From Flaccisagitta enflata (taxonomy: Eukaryota > Chaetognatha > Sagittoidea > Aphragmophora): a stretch of DNA of 64,000 nt. The first letter of the stretch is position 1. Each line of letters begins with the position of its first letter. A program made the translations under genes and the position numbers. The stretch spans positions 78,926,001 through 78,990,000 of the forward strand of contig OZ231127.1 of NCBI GenBank assembly GCA_965153355.1, written 5' to 3'. This document shows positions 10,640 through 31,115 of the stretch, piece by piece. Below the pieces are notes generated by a model. That model worked only from the letters and a program-made list of their open reading frames with translations, had not been told where the DNA came from and searched no databases.

Positions 10640-11030
10640 GACCAACCCGTTGTTAGCTTGCTTGGTGTAGACTAAGAAGGCGATGCATTCTCCAAGGATC
10701 AATAAGTTGACGAGGAAGTAGAAAGAGAAAAAGCGCGTAGAAATGACTGACTGACTGACCAACTTGTTGTAAGCTTGCTTGGTGTAGACTAAGAAGTAGA
10801 GATGCAGAAGCGGAAGCGGAAGCGGAAGCGGAAGCGGGTGGAAGCGGTAGTTTGAGCATGGAAGCGGAAGTGGAAGCGGAAGCGCAATTTTGAAATCAAG
10901 TGGAAGCGGAAGCGGAAGCGAAAACTTTTTCTGAGGCCTAATGGAAGCGGAAGCGGAAGCAAAACGACATAATCAAGCGCTTCCGCTTCTGCTTCCGCTT
11001 CCGCTTCCGCTTCCACTTCAGATCCTGAAA
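10640..11030. repeat. tandem 130-bp units and GGAAGC hexanucleotide tracts
   Basis: A unit with AGCTTGCTTGGTGTAGACTA, AGAAGGCGATGCAT and AGCGCGTAGAAATGACTGAC occurs twice (about 10645 and 10770), then runs of GGAAGC (10808-10835, 10860-10885, 10903-10967) and an inverted GCTTCC run (10978-11018). The opposed runs could fold back. Related blocks recur at 11719-12130. Confidence 0.75.
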
Positions 11031-11247
11031 ATATCTTCACAATAATCATGTCAGTTTTAATGATACTTATTTTAGTATAGTTTATTCATTTTTTTTCTTT
11101 TGGTGTTATTATTTTTTTTATTGTTTATGTATATTTTTCCTTTATCTGTTTGTCTCTGTTAGTCTATCCTTTTATTCTTCTTTCACTTTATCTGACTTTT
11201 TTTTGTCTGTCTGTATATCTCTTTCTGTCTGTCTCTCTGTCTTTTGC

Positions 11248-11459
<212 letters not shown>

Positions 11460-11718
11460 TAGTTGAAAGATAAAAAATAAATAAATAAATAGATAAATAT
11501 ATAAATAAATAAATAGATAAATAAATAAATAAAAAAAGACAATATGCTTGTTTAAACTCATTGCAATAACTAATGACAGCAAAAAAATTATATTAACATC
11601 TATGTCATTAACATATTTTTTATTATCTTTTATAGTTCCTTGTTTTATCCCCTTTCTTTTTTACATAAAAAAACATTTTACATAACTTAAATAAATGTTG
11701 TAGTGAAATACTCAACAA

Positions 11719-12135
11719 TGTGGAAGCGGAAGCGGAAGCGGAAGCGGAAGCGGAAGCGGAAGCGGAAGCGGAAGCTATGCCTTCTAAAAAGGTGGCAGCA
11801 GAAGCAGAAGCGGAAGCTATGCTTTTTGAAATGGTGGAAGCGGAAGCGGAAGCGGAAGCTGTCAATTCTCAAATTTGCCTTTTGGAAGCGGAAGCGGAAG
11901 CGGTCCAAAAATCTACCGCTTCTGCATCTCTACTAAGAAGGCGATGCATCCTTCAACGGATCAATAAGTGGACGAAGATGAAGAAAAAGAATAGCGCGTA
12001 GAAATGACCGACTAGCTGAATGACTAACCCGTTGTGAGCTTGCTTGGTGTGGACTAAGAAGGCGATGCATCCTCCAAGGATCAACGAATTGATGAGGAAG
12101 AAGAAAGAGAAAAGCGCGTAGAAATGTCGCGGGAT
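11719..12135. repeat. GGAAGC tracts and 130-bp units, second cluster
   Basis: Four GGAAGC runs (the longest 11719-11775) are followed by two units with AAGGCGATGCATC, CTCCAAGGATCAA and AGCGCGTAGAAATG, near 11940 and 12060. Same components as the cluster at 10640-11030, in changed order. Confidence 0.7.
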
Positions 12136-12265
12136 TCTCCACTCTTTTAACCGGTAAAAGTAGTAACAATTGCATCGGCCGTTTTTGTGCCGAATGTGAC
12201 GGTGACGTAGTTCCTTTAGGAGAAATAATCGATACATCAAAATACATCTTCCATTAGCCTATCAT

Positions 12266-12768
12266 TCGGGTGTGTCAATATGCAAAAGTATTTTTGATCA
12301 GATCATCGACATTAAGGAAATTAAACAAAAGAATTCTAAGACATTTAGCGTTTTTGTTTTTTCAAATTTCATTCATCTTCCGTTTTTTTAGCACAAGAAA
12401 AAATTGACAAAAATATATATACTTCCAGTATCTGCACCTAGATTTGGTGAAAATAAGACACATGATTTTTATAGAAAAGATTAGTTTTTGTCTCTTTTTA
12501 TAAATTTTGTGATAAATGAACAACATTTACTCTGTTAGCGCTAAGATATTTATATGTGTAAACTTGATTATATTCCTGAGCAATAATGCTGATACAGAAT
12601 CATTAACACAGCAATATACAAATTAGCGGTTAAAAAGTGGTTTTGAAAAAAACGGAAGATGAATAAAATTTGACAAAATAAAAACGCTAAAGGGTTGATA
12701 TTTACTACTTAATGCTGTCTGATATTGATGGTCTCATCATAAAACCTTTTGCATATTGACACACCCGA
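12266..12768. mobile_element. Mutator-like small inverted-repeat element
   Basis: A 503-bp element with long terminal inverted repeats: TCGGGTGTGTCAATATGCAA at both ends, with similarity continuing about 120 bp inward to a shared TTCATCTTCCGTTTTTT. The 9-bp flanks GCCTATCAT (12257-12265) and GCCTATAAT (12769-12777) match at 8 of 9. Long arms and 9-bp duplications fit Mutator-like elements. No transposase frame. Confidence 0.75.
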
Positions 12769-13059
12769 GCCTATAATGCCAGATATAAAAAGAAAGAGCA
12801 CACTTCTTTTTTCTAAGAGGCGTGTGTGTCGGGAAAAAAAGTCGAAGTCAGTCTTCGACTTTTTGACTTATTTGAGAGAAACAGGGTTTTCATTTTCTTA
12901 TGGGAAAGTTGCGGCTCTCCACCGACCGAATGAGCCTTCAATGAAATTGATAGGCTAAGTCAATTTAATAATTTTCTTTCATTTGGCGCAAAGCAGAATG
13001 CTCTGAGACAAATATTTTTCGCGTTATGATTTTTTAAAGATTTATTTACGAAAATTGCA

Positions 13060-13530
13060 AATTGATTTTTTTTCCGATTTTTTATATGATTTTCAGTAGG
13101 ATCAATAAAGGAGTGTATTTATGTTTGTTTGAGCATGCAAATACAAGAAAACATGTTTATGAGCATAGCTGCTCATCTGTGAGGGTGTTTTGGCTCATTT
13201 AGCTCATTTAGCTCAGTTTCTTTTTTTTATTTTAAATGTGATAAATGAATAAATATTTTGATACATGTTTAATAAAGCAGATACAAAAAAGCATATCAGT
13301 GAGCATAACTGCTCATCTGTGAGGGCATTTTTAAGCATTTTAGCTCCCTTTGCTTATTTAGCGCAATCATTTTTTTTCTGATTTTTAATGAGATAAATAA
13401 ATGTTTTGATGGGAGCATGTAAATACAAGAAAGCATGTCAGTGAGCATAGCTGCTTGTTTGGTTGAGTGATTTTGAGCATTTTAGTTGATCTAGCTCATT
13501 TGGCTCAGTCCTATTTTTTTCTGATTTTCA
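13060..13530. repeat. three tandem units of about 148 bp
   Basis: Each unit carries GAGCATAGCTGCTCATCTGT, TTTAGCTCATTTAGCTCA, a T-rich run ending in TTTCTGATTTT, and an AATACAAGAAAGCATGT block. GAGCATA occurs near 13160, 13303 and 13443. Confidence 0.75.
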
Positions 13531-13673
13531 GTGCAATCAATACATACAATTGCTTTTGATTTGACCAATAGAAAAAAAATTTGCAGTGACTAAAGACAAA
13601 AACTTGGTGAAAAGTGACCAATGCTTACGACTTTTTTCCTCATGGCGACAGCTGCCATTACTGGTATATATAA

Positions 13674-13817
<144 letters not shown>

Positions 13818-14427
13818 GGTTAGCATCTAATACATTGGTAGCAGACGCATGTGCTCCTTTAGACCCAGGCCATGAGCTGAGCACGAGCGCACGACGATGA
13901 AGTGACTCTTGAAATAAGACATGAATGACGTGAAGACGAGAAAAGGTGATCTTGTAATGATGATAGAAGATAAAAGGCCTCGTTAATGCGCTCGTTAGTG
14001 AGAGCGAGAGAGAGAGAGAGAGAATGAATGAATGAATGAATTGTAATGCTCATCAAATGTGCGCTCATCACATCAACAATGTAACATTGTTATGAGCTGT
14101 ACATTAGTACAAAATATTTCAAAACAATTACGTTCAGTGATAAGATTTTCAAAGAACAAAGCCTGAATGTCGTCACCACTAATGTGGTTCGTTCAAAAGT
14201 TTCTCTTAAACGACATTTTTGACTAGGATCATTTTACTATACACTTGAGTTTCAATATAGTTCCGGTAGTAAAGCGTATTACTAATCACAGGTATACATT
14301 ACAAAATTGTAACAATAAATACGAAATAAATAAATACAGAAAGCCCCATTGTCGTCGCCACTGTTGTGACTCGTTCATAGGTTTCTCTTTAACGACTTTA
14401 TGAGACTTTGCCGTGTGATTTCAGAGC

Positions 14428-14572
<145 letters not shown>

Positions 14573-15331
14573 GCATTTAAGACAGCCGAGTGACATGTTC
14601 ACTTGTTTTCGCCCTCACGCACTGCTTTCCGCCTTTTCTCATAACTGAGTAAATTGACGTCAACGGTCAACCTACGATTTCTTCTCTGATTTGTAAACAT
14701 TGAATATTATGATGGGCGGAACAATATATACAAATTATAATAGCAACAAATACATCATCGTTTGTCATTGTCATTGTCTTTTTACTCGCTTATCGCCAAA
14801 TGTGGTCATGCCAGTTCTAACCACCTGACCTTTTGACCCTTTAGAAACTCTGTCTGTCTGTCTGTCTATCTGTCTGTCACTACCATTTAGTGAAATCATG
14901 TCGTTCTGTGACTCCTGTCATGATATTACATCGTTAAATGTTACGAAACGCTTTCATTAATATGCGACATGTCGTGATTACTACCGGTGGGATTGTTATT
15001 TCTCCATCGAAGAATTCCGGTCTTGGAAGTTTGACGTGCATGATTTCTCTCTCTCCGCCGCCACCTCCGCCACCTTCGCCGCTGCAATTACATTTTGGGA
15101 CACATAATACATTGTGATACCTTACCCTGTATGCTCAAATACACCCCTTGTGATACTTTACCCTGTTTGCACTTTCCGGTCACCGTTACCACAGTCACCG
15201 CTGCCGTCGCGCTGATGTGCATTCACTCCCCCCCTCCCCCCCTAAATTATGCCTTGCAAAATAGATAGCTATTTGCTCATTATTGATTAACTGTAATGTT
15301 ATTATCTTAGCGCGATTCTAGGCCCTAAAAA

Positions 15332-16577
<1,246 letters not shown>

Positions 16578-16704
16578 TCTTTAAAAGGAATCCCGCGGGT
16601 CTACAACTTTACATACAATCCATTAACAACCATTAAAAAATTCCATTAAATTCAAGCGCAACGTGCGACTTATTACATAATCTTTATGTCTCTTTATATG
16701 TCTC

Positions 16705-16710
<6 letters not shown>

Positions 16711-16752
<42 letters not shown>

Positions 16753-17440
16753 AGATCAAAAAGTTATTTTGTTATCAAGTAGTCATGCCATCAACCTGTT
16801 TTTTTTTTATAGCTTTAAATAAATTGCACGGAGCTCCTCATCACATAAATTCGATTTTGAATGAAGACTTTTTAGAACGGATCAGGTCCTGGTTCTCCGG
16901 TTGTAAACACGTCTTTGAATGTCAATTCAAACGACATAACAAAACAAATAAAAGAAAAGAATAAACGAGAAACAATATCTACTTCAGTGAAAACAATTAT
17001 GGGACAAAAATTACTAACATGATTTTCTTCTATAATGAACTATCATCTTTTTATCGTAAATACTTTAACATTTTTACAGATCTCATTTTCTTTTCATTTT
17101 GAAAAACAGTATGGATGTTACTAAATGGTCTCCGCAATCATGATAAGTATCGAGCAATCTGAACGAGTTAAAGGTCAAAGTTGCCGCTGTGGTTGCCTAA
17201 AAGTGCTTGGAGGTCACATTTAAGTGTCAAGAGGGCAAATTGAGAGATATAAAGGACTGGAAACTGTAATTAGAAATTAGAACAAAGACACAAGAACGGG
17301 TCAAGATCGAAAGCAGTTCTACAGGGTGTTTCATGCCAAATTAGATATGACACACTTCTTTTGAGCACGTGATTTCCTTGCCACTTTAGTTAACATACTA
17401 CAAGATAAGTTTGTATTCATAATATTCCTTCCTTGTGCTG
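16711..17440. other. GA tract, then no feature seen
   Basis: A (GA)n tract covers 16711-16757. The rest to 17440 is AT-rich with no exon or repeat end recognised. Confidence 0.5.
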
Positions 17441-17481
17441 ATTTGGAACAACAACTGCATCAATACGTCATTCTGCTTCTA

Positions 17482-17630
17482 ACAAGGCCGCATACACGGC
17501 CAATACCAGTTGCGGACGGGTGGGCAGGGGCAGAAATGCGTGTTTTCACACTTTCCAACTCGATGACCATGATGGACCGACCGACCAACAGACCGACCGA
17601 CCGGCCAACGGACAGACAAAGCCTCTTAAA
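17482..17630 (+). mobile_element. PCG element lacking its hairpin
   Basis: Starts ACAAGGCCGCATACACGGCC, has AGTTGCGGACGGGTGGGC and a GACC/AACC array, and reaches ACAAAGCCTCTT, where the hairpin should follow. Instead the arm of the inverted repeat at 17628-18107 begins, so the hairpin was removed or replaced at that junction. Confidence 0.75.
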
Positions 17631-18107
17631 AATGCAAAAATGATTCTGAAAAAAAAGATTTAAAGAGCACTTAAGCTCTGAATTTTTGTGTAAAAATTTC
17701 ACGGGTTTGGGTCAAATATCTTGGCCACAACATCAATTTGAAGTAGAATGTGCATTTAAAGGAGAAGCTCTTTTAACATAATTTTGATTTTGAAATTTCT
17801 TTTTTGAAGTGCTATCATTTCTAAACGGCTTGATTGGTCTCAAATTAAAGAAAATTTAATAAGTTTTAATTGGAGATCAATCTGGCATCTGTAACTCAAG
17901 CCGTTTAGAAAAAAGAGCACTTTAAAGAAAATCTTTTAAAATTAGAATTATGTTAAAAGAGTTTCTCCTGAAAATGCTCATTTTACTTCAATTCGATGTT
18001 GTGGCCAAGATATTTGACCCAAATCCATGAAATTTTTACATTAGAAATCGGAGCTCAAGTGCTCTTTGAATCTTTTATTCAGAATTTTTTTTTGCATTTT
18101 TAGAAGC
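17628..18107. mobile_element. long inverted repeat (foldback element)
   Basis: Two arms of about 200 bp in opposite orientation. The outer arms share AAAAATGCAAAAA and AGAGCACTTGAGCTC-like sequence; further in they share GGGTCAAATATCTTGGCC and ACAACATC.AATTGAAGTA, then the CTAAACGGCTTGA block. A short spacer lies near 17850-17885. Divergence between arms is moderate, so this is an old foldback. No frame. Confidence 0.75.
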
Positions 18108-18263
18108 ATAATGGCATCGTTTTCTTATATTTAATTTGGCATGAACCACCATGTACCAGTAAGCGCCGGATAGTCAAGCGTGACTGACCAACCGACCGAC
18201 CGATTGACCGACCGACGTGGCATGACCCGATGTAAACATTCTTAAATAGCGAAAAAAAAGTAA

Positions 18264-18477
18264 ACAAGGCCGGATACACGGCTGCCCCAGTCGCGTGCGG
18301 TTGGGCAGGGGCTGTTATTGAGGTCACCAGATCATTTGGGCAGGAGCAGTGAAGCCAAAAATCCCAAAACCCAAAGAAAGTAAAGCGTGACGGACGGACG
18401 GATGGACGGACGGACGGACGGACCGACGGACGGACCGACAAAGCGGGGTGTAGAGTCGCGTAGCACGCGACTAAAAA
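18264..18477 (+). mobile_element. PCG element, full length
   Basis: ACAAGGCCGGATACACGGCT, then AGTCGCGTGCGGTTGGGC, CAGATCATTTGGGCAGGAGC, a GACGGACGGA array (18388-18440), ACAAAGCGGGGTGTAG and the hairpin AGTCGCGTAGCACGCGACT, then AAAAA. A decayed GACC-rich relative lies just upstream (18175-18220). Confidence 0.85.
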
Positions 18478-18479
18478 TA

Positions 18480-19195
18480 CAGGGCTCATCATGACAGAGG
18501 CATCTAAATTCGAGTGTGACCGCTAATTGTAGAAGATACATGTCAAATATCGGATATGATAAGATAGATATACGTATAGGCTGAGATATTTACAAATTTT
18601 ATACACGTCCAAGCCGCTGTAACTCAAATAAACAACACAGAAATCGATTTCATACTTCATATTTAGTTGATATTTTAAGCGATCAGAATTGTCTGGACGG
18701 GAGGATTGGTTCCGCAGAGAAACGTCCAGACAACTGAGGAAGGCTGGGGACAGCTGAGGAAATGCGATCTAAGCTACGACGACACATGTAAATGAAGTAA
18801 AAATAAATACATTTAATCCAGCGATTTAAGAGGTGAAGACTGAAGACTGTTTAAGGGTTCATTTCTGGGGGTAATAAACTGTTCAGACACCCTCAGCGAA
18901 ATCTATGTTCTCAACGTTCCCTTTAAAAATTTTTTTTTTCAAACAGCAAACAAAAACTTTGATTCAATTTCCCAGTCAAAGAAAAATAAAGAAAGTGAAC
19001 ATTTCCAAGTCCAAAGTTTTTCTCTCAGTCCGTTTGTACAAACATACGAAAAAAAGCTGCTTGAGAGGAGGGAATCTCAAAAGTAAAAAAAACATAAATC
19101 GCTCTGGTTTCTAGAGTGAAAGAAAGAAAAAGAAGAAGAAAAAAAAGAATAATCAGAAAACGGTTATTCTTAGACTTAATATGAAGAATGTTTTA
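18480..19195. other. no gene seen
   Basis: AT-rich sequence. Short open frames only; no domain or repeat end recognised. Confidence 0.35.
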
Positions 19196-19269
19196 AATTG
19201 ACTGGCTGCGCGTCGATGCTCCTTACAGTCGCGGAATTTTCCTACATTCGACCCGCATTTTCACAAGAA

Positions 19270-19608
19270 CGAAGAAGAAGAAGAAGAAGAAGAAGAAGAA
19301 GAAGAAGAAGAAGAAGAAGAAGAAGAAGAGAAAGAAGAAGAAGAAAGAAGAAGAAGAAGAAAGAAGAAAGAAGAAGAAAGAAAGAGGAAGAAGAGAAGAA
19401 GAGAGAAGAAAGACAGAAGAAGAAAGAAGAAGAAGAAAGAAGAAGAAGAAGAAGAAGAAGAAGAAGAAGAAGAAGAAGAAGAAGAAGAAGAAGAAAAAGA
19501 AAAGAAGAAGAAGAGGAAGAAGAAGAAGAAAAAGAAGAAGAAGAAGAAGAAGAAGAAGAAGAAGAAGAAGAAGAAGAAGAAGAAGAAGAAGAAGAAGAAA
19601 AAGAAGTA

Positions 19609-19643
<35 letters not shown>

Positions 19644-19686
19644 AGAAGAAGAAGAAGAAGAAGAAGAAGAAGAAGAAGAAGAAGAA
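19270..19686. repeat. (GAA)n microsatellite
   Basis: More than 400 bp of GAA with AAAG and GAGG interruptions. The long charged open frames it creates on both strands are artefacts of the repeat. GAA also continues on the far side of the insertion at 19690-21166. Confidence 0.95.
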
Positions 19687-19689
19687 AGG

Positions 19690-19949
19690 AGTGAGGGCCG
19701 TAGGCCTTAGGAGACCCCGGAGAGCTCTCCAAGTCTCTGAGAGTCTCAGAGAGTGTTTGGAGAGCTCTCAAAGTCTCTGAGACTCTCCGGGACTCTAAGA
19801 GACTCTCCAAGGAGGAAGCTCTAACAAGCTCTATCAAATCATGTTTTCACAGTATATTTTTGCCTATGAAATCTCCTGGTATTATTTCTCTTCTTCTAGT
19901 TATTAGAAGAGTTTAAAAGTTCATTGATCATCATATTAAGTTTGTTGTT

Positions 19950-20001
<52 letters not shown>

Positions 20002-20016
20002 CTCTCTTTCTTCTCT

Positions 20017-20068
<52 letters not shown>

Positions 20069-21166
20069 ACATAAGTGATCAAGTAGCTGATAATGTTATG
20101 CATTAGTGAACAAACACAAAAATTAACAAAGAAAACCAGAGAAGCATAAAGAAACAATAAAACATTTAGATAGTAGGAATGAGATAAAACAGGAGATAAC
20201 ATAACTAATACTTCAGATTTGATCCCTCCAAGATGGGATGCCCAAGATGGCTGTTTTGTTTTTAAGATATCAAAATTATGCTAAGGGGTTGTCTTTGACA
20301 ACATTAATCACATTTGGCAATCAGTCAACTCTACTTTTCTTTTAGATTCAGATTTATTAGGAATTTAGAATGCTGTTTTGTTCTGTTCCAAGATCTCAAA
20401 ATATTAAAATCATACTTAAGGATCTATGAAACTTTAAATAACAGTAGATAGAAACAAATGACATTTAGGCCATTACCTTGATTCTTACTTCTTATCACAA
20501 CAGAAAGAAACAAATCCTACTTTTTTTTTTTAATTAAAGTAGCAATAGTAGATATTACATATCTTAAGTTTTTTTGCTAAAACATACTATCTTATAATAT
20601 TTATTTTTTTCTTCAAAATACTGATTATTTTCATCAATAAGATAAAATTCAAGACTCAAATTTATCTATGAAAGAAAAAACCAACATCAACTAATCTATT
20701 TTTTTATCACCTTTAACAAACATATAATGATATAACAGTACCAAAGTCCAACAGTATCAAGCTCTTGATCTGACAATCTAAATTCTTTATTGAATCATCT
20801 CAGTAAAATCATGATTTGGAACTTAAGAATCATGCAATAAAACATGATTCGAAAGTCATGGCAGATGCAGAAAATCATGTTTCCACTGCCTAAAAGCTTA
20901 TTCCAAACACCTCCTAATATTATTCTATAAAGATTTCATAGTCAATATCAGGGATGCTATCATATGTGCCTCGAGCAATGGAGGAGAAAGAGGGCCTCCA
21001 AAAGTCCTCCACAAGCCCTCCTCAAGCCCTCCGCCTCCTCCACCAATGGGAGAGGTCGAAGGAGGGAGTGTTATCATGAGTTCTGGTAACCATGGAACCC
21101 TAATTATGGTTCTATGGGTCTGGAGGAGGTCTCGATCACGGTCTCCTAAGGCCTACGGCCCTAACT
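19690..21166. mobile_element. DNA transposon-like insertion splitting a GAA array
   Basis: A segment of about 1.48 kb bounded by inverted repeats: AGTGAGGGCCGTAGGCCTTA at the left, and AGTTAGGGCCGTAGGCCTTA read inward from the right, each followed by GGAGACC. GAA-type sequence lies immediately outside both ends. Subterminal sequence is rich in GAGACTCTC and CCTCC motifs. The interior is AT-rich with a CT tract (19958-20066) and no transposase frame. The target duplication is hidden by the repetitive flanks. Confidence 0.65.
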
Positions 21167-21290
21167 GGAACAAAGAGAAGAACAAGAAGAAGAAGAGGAG
21201 AAAGAGAGGAAGAACAAGAAGAAGGAGAAGAAGAAGAAGAAGAAGAAGAAGAAGAAGAAGAGAAAGAGAAATTATATACAGAAAGAAATA

Positions 21291-21765
21291 TAGTCGCAAA
21301 AGCGTTAGATGGTCAGCGGTACCCGTGCCCTGCTTAAGCAGGTTGGGGTTGAAGTTGAGGGGGGAGCAGGGCAGCGGCCCCGAAGGGGTCGACGACCTAT
21401 GCCTTCACACATATGGGGAATTTTCTCCTCCTCCTTCTTCTCCTCCTCCGCACCCCCCCCCTCCCCCCAGCCTCCAGGCCCATATCTCAGCCTTGAGGCC
21501 TATATCCCAACCTCGAGGCCCAAATCCCAGTCTTGAGCCCCAAATCCCTGGAGAGTGGAATCTGGGCCTTCGGGTTGGGATCTGGGCGTCGAGGGTGGGA
21601 TTTGGGCCTCAAGACTGGTATTTGGGCCTCAAGGCTGGGATATGGGCCTCCAAGCTGAGAAATGGGTCTGGAGGTTAGGGGCTAGGGGTTAGGGGAAGGA
21701 GGAGGAGAAAATTCCCCATATGTGTGAAAGCATAGGTCATCAACCTCTTCGGGGCCGATGCCCAA
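21291..21765 (+). mobile_element. GFB element
   Basis: Left: TAGTCGCAAAAGCGTTAGAT, GGTCAGCGGTACCCGTGCCC, then GGCAGCGGCCCCGAAGGGGT and CACACATATGGGGAATTTTC. The interior has CCCAAATCCCAGCCTCGAGG units and then the same units inverted (GGGATTTGGGCCTCAAG). The right arm is the complement: GAAAATTCCCCATATGTGTG, then AAAGCATAGGTCATCAACC. The whole core can fold back on itself. Confidence 0.8.
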
Positions 21766-21769
21766 AAGA

Positions 21770-22262
<493 letters not shown>

Positions 22263-22650
22263 TGAAATAAGAAGCGCTTGAAGAAAGTGGGGAAAATATC
22301 TAAGTGAGATAAACGCCCAGACGAGCAACTTTAATTTCGTTGTTTTTTTTTAGATTTACAAGATTAAATAAAAGTCACTAATCAGCTCTGGAGTTTTCTG
22401 TGAAACATGTGAAATGTGCCGGATCCGCAGAACGAGCTAGAAAAATAGCGGAGTTGATAGTCAAACATGCATATATGGAGGAGACGAGGAGAAAACGATC
22501 AAATTATCCGGTGGCGATATGATTAAATAAATGTTATATACACATTTGTTTTCCTCGTTTACAACAAAATGTGGCTCAAATCATAAGCTAATATCGCCAG
22601 AGGAAATGTTGAATACGCAACCACAAAAAGCCCTCACAACAATATATCAA
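22263..22650. other. no feature seen upstream of the kinase gene
   Basis: Mixed sequence between the GAA/CAA array and the CAA tract before the kinase start. It may hold the promoter or 5' untranslated exon of that gene, but I see no TATA box or other motif that I would defend. Confidence 0.3.
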
Positions 22651-22653
22651 TAG

Positions 22654-22654
22654 C

Positions 22655-22719
<65 letters not shown>

Positions 22720-22772
22720 GGAAAACAACAACAACAACCAGAAAAACAACAACAAGGAAAACAGCAAAACAA
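22654..22772. repeat. CAA-rich tract before the kinase start
   Basis: CAA repeats (22654-22719) and diverged continuation up to just before the ATG at 22783. The frame stays open here, but no ATG precedes 22783. Confidence 0.85.
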
Positions 22773-22782
22773 AAACAACAGT

Positions 22783-30577
<7,795 letters not shown>

Positions 30578-31115
30578 TATGAACCGTGAAGCGGTTGTCG
30601 GACTCGCGACACTTCGTTTAAGGCTCCGTCCGTCCGCCCGTCCGTCCGTCCGTCCGCCCGTTTATCCGTCTCATTCCAAATTGAATAGAGATTGTAACTT
30701 CGCATTACTTGTTTCAGTTTAAAGGTCTTTTAAAATCAAAAGGAGTTACTTCTGTAGGTGTGTCAGTGTTTTTTTTCCTTGTCTGTTCTCATTGTTTCAA
30801 GTCAGACAACCATTGAGAGTATCTAAAACAATCCAGCATTTCCCCAATCCACCCCCCCCCCACTACGCTTCCCCTCTACATGTACTGGTTTTGTTTCTCT
30901 ACACTATCTGTTGCTGTTTTAAAAAGAATATTAGTTTTCTTTTGACGTATTTATTTAACTTATTGACAATTTGTTCAATTTCCATTTCTGAAAATATAGG
31001 AAACCGACTTTTTCCTCATTTTGTTCGACTGGGCGTATTGTGAAATTTTGATTTGATGGCATAAAGGGGTGCAGTATCAATATCATGAGGGCAGTATCTA
31101 TATCGTGAGTGCGCA
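30578..31115. other. tail-to-tail spacer between two genes
   Basis: Holds the 3' untranslated sequences of the kinase gene (+) and the LCCL-vWA gene (-). A GTCC/GCCC array (30624-30670) lies soon after the kinase stop and may be a PCG remnant. No AATAAA is seen for the plus strand. Confidence 0.5.
30950..30955 (-). terminator. polyadenylation signal of the LCCL-vWA gene
   Basis: AATAAA on the minus strand, about 160 bp after the stop codon at 31116-31118. Confidence 0.5.

Noticed and set aside
19198-19837. Frames of 170-204 codons rich in Glu/Lys/Arg or Leu/Phe
   Set aside because: Created by the GAA microsatellite on both strands; no non-repeat domain.
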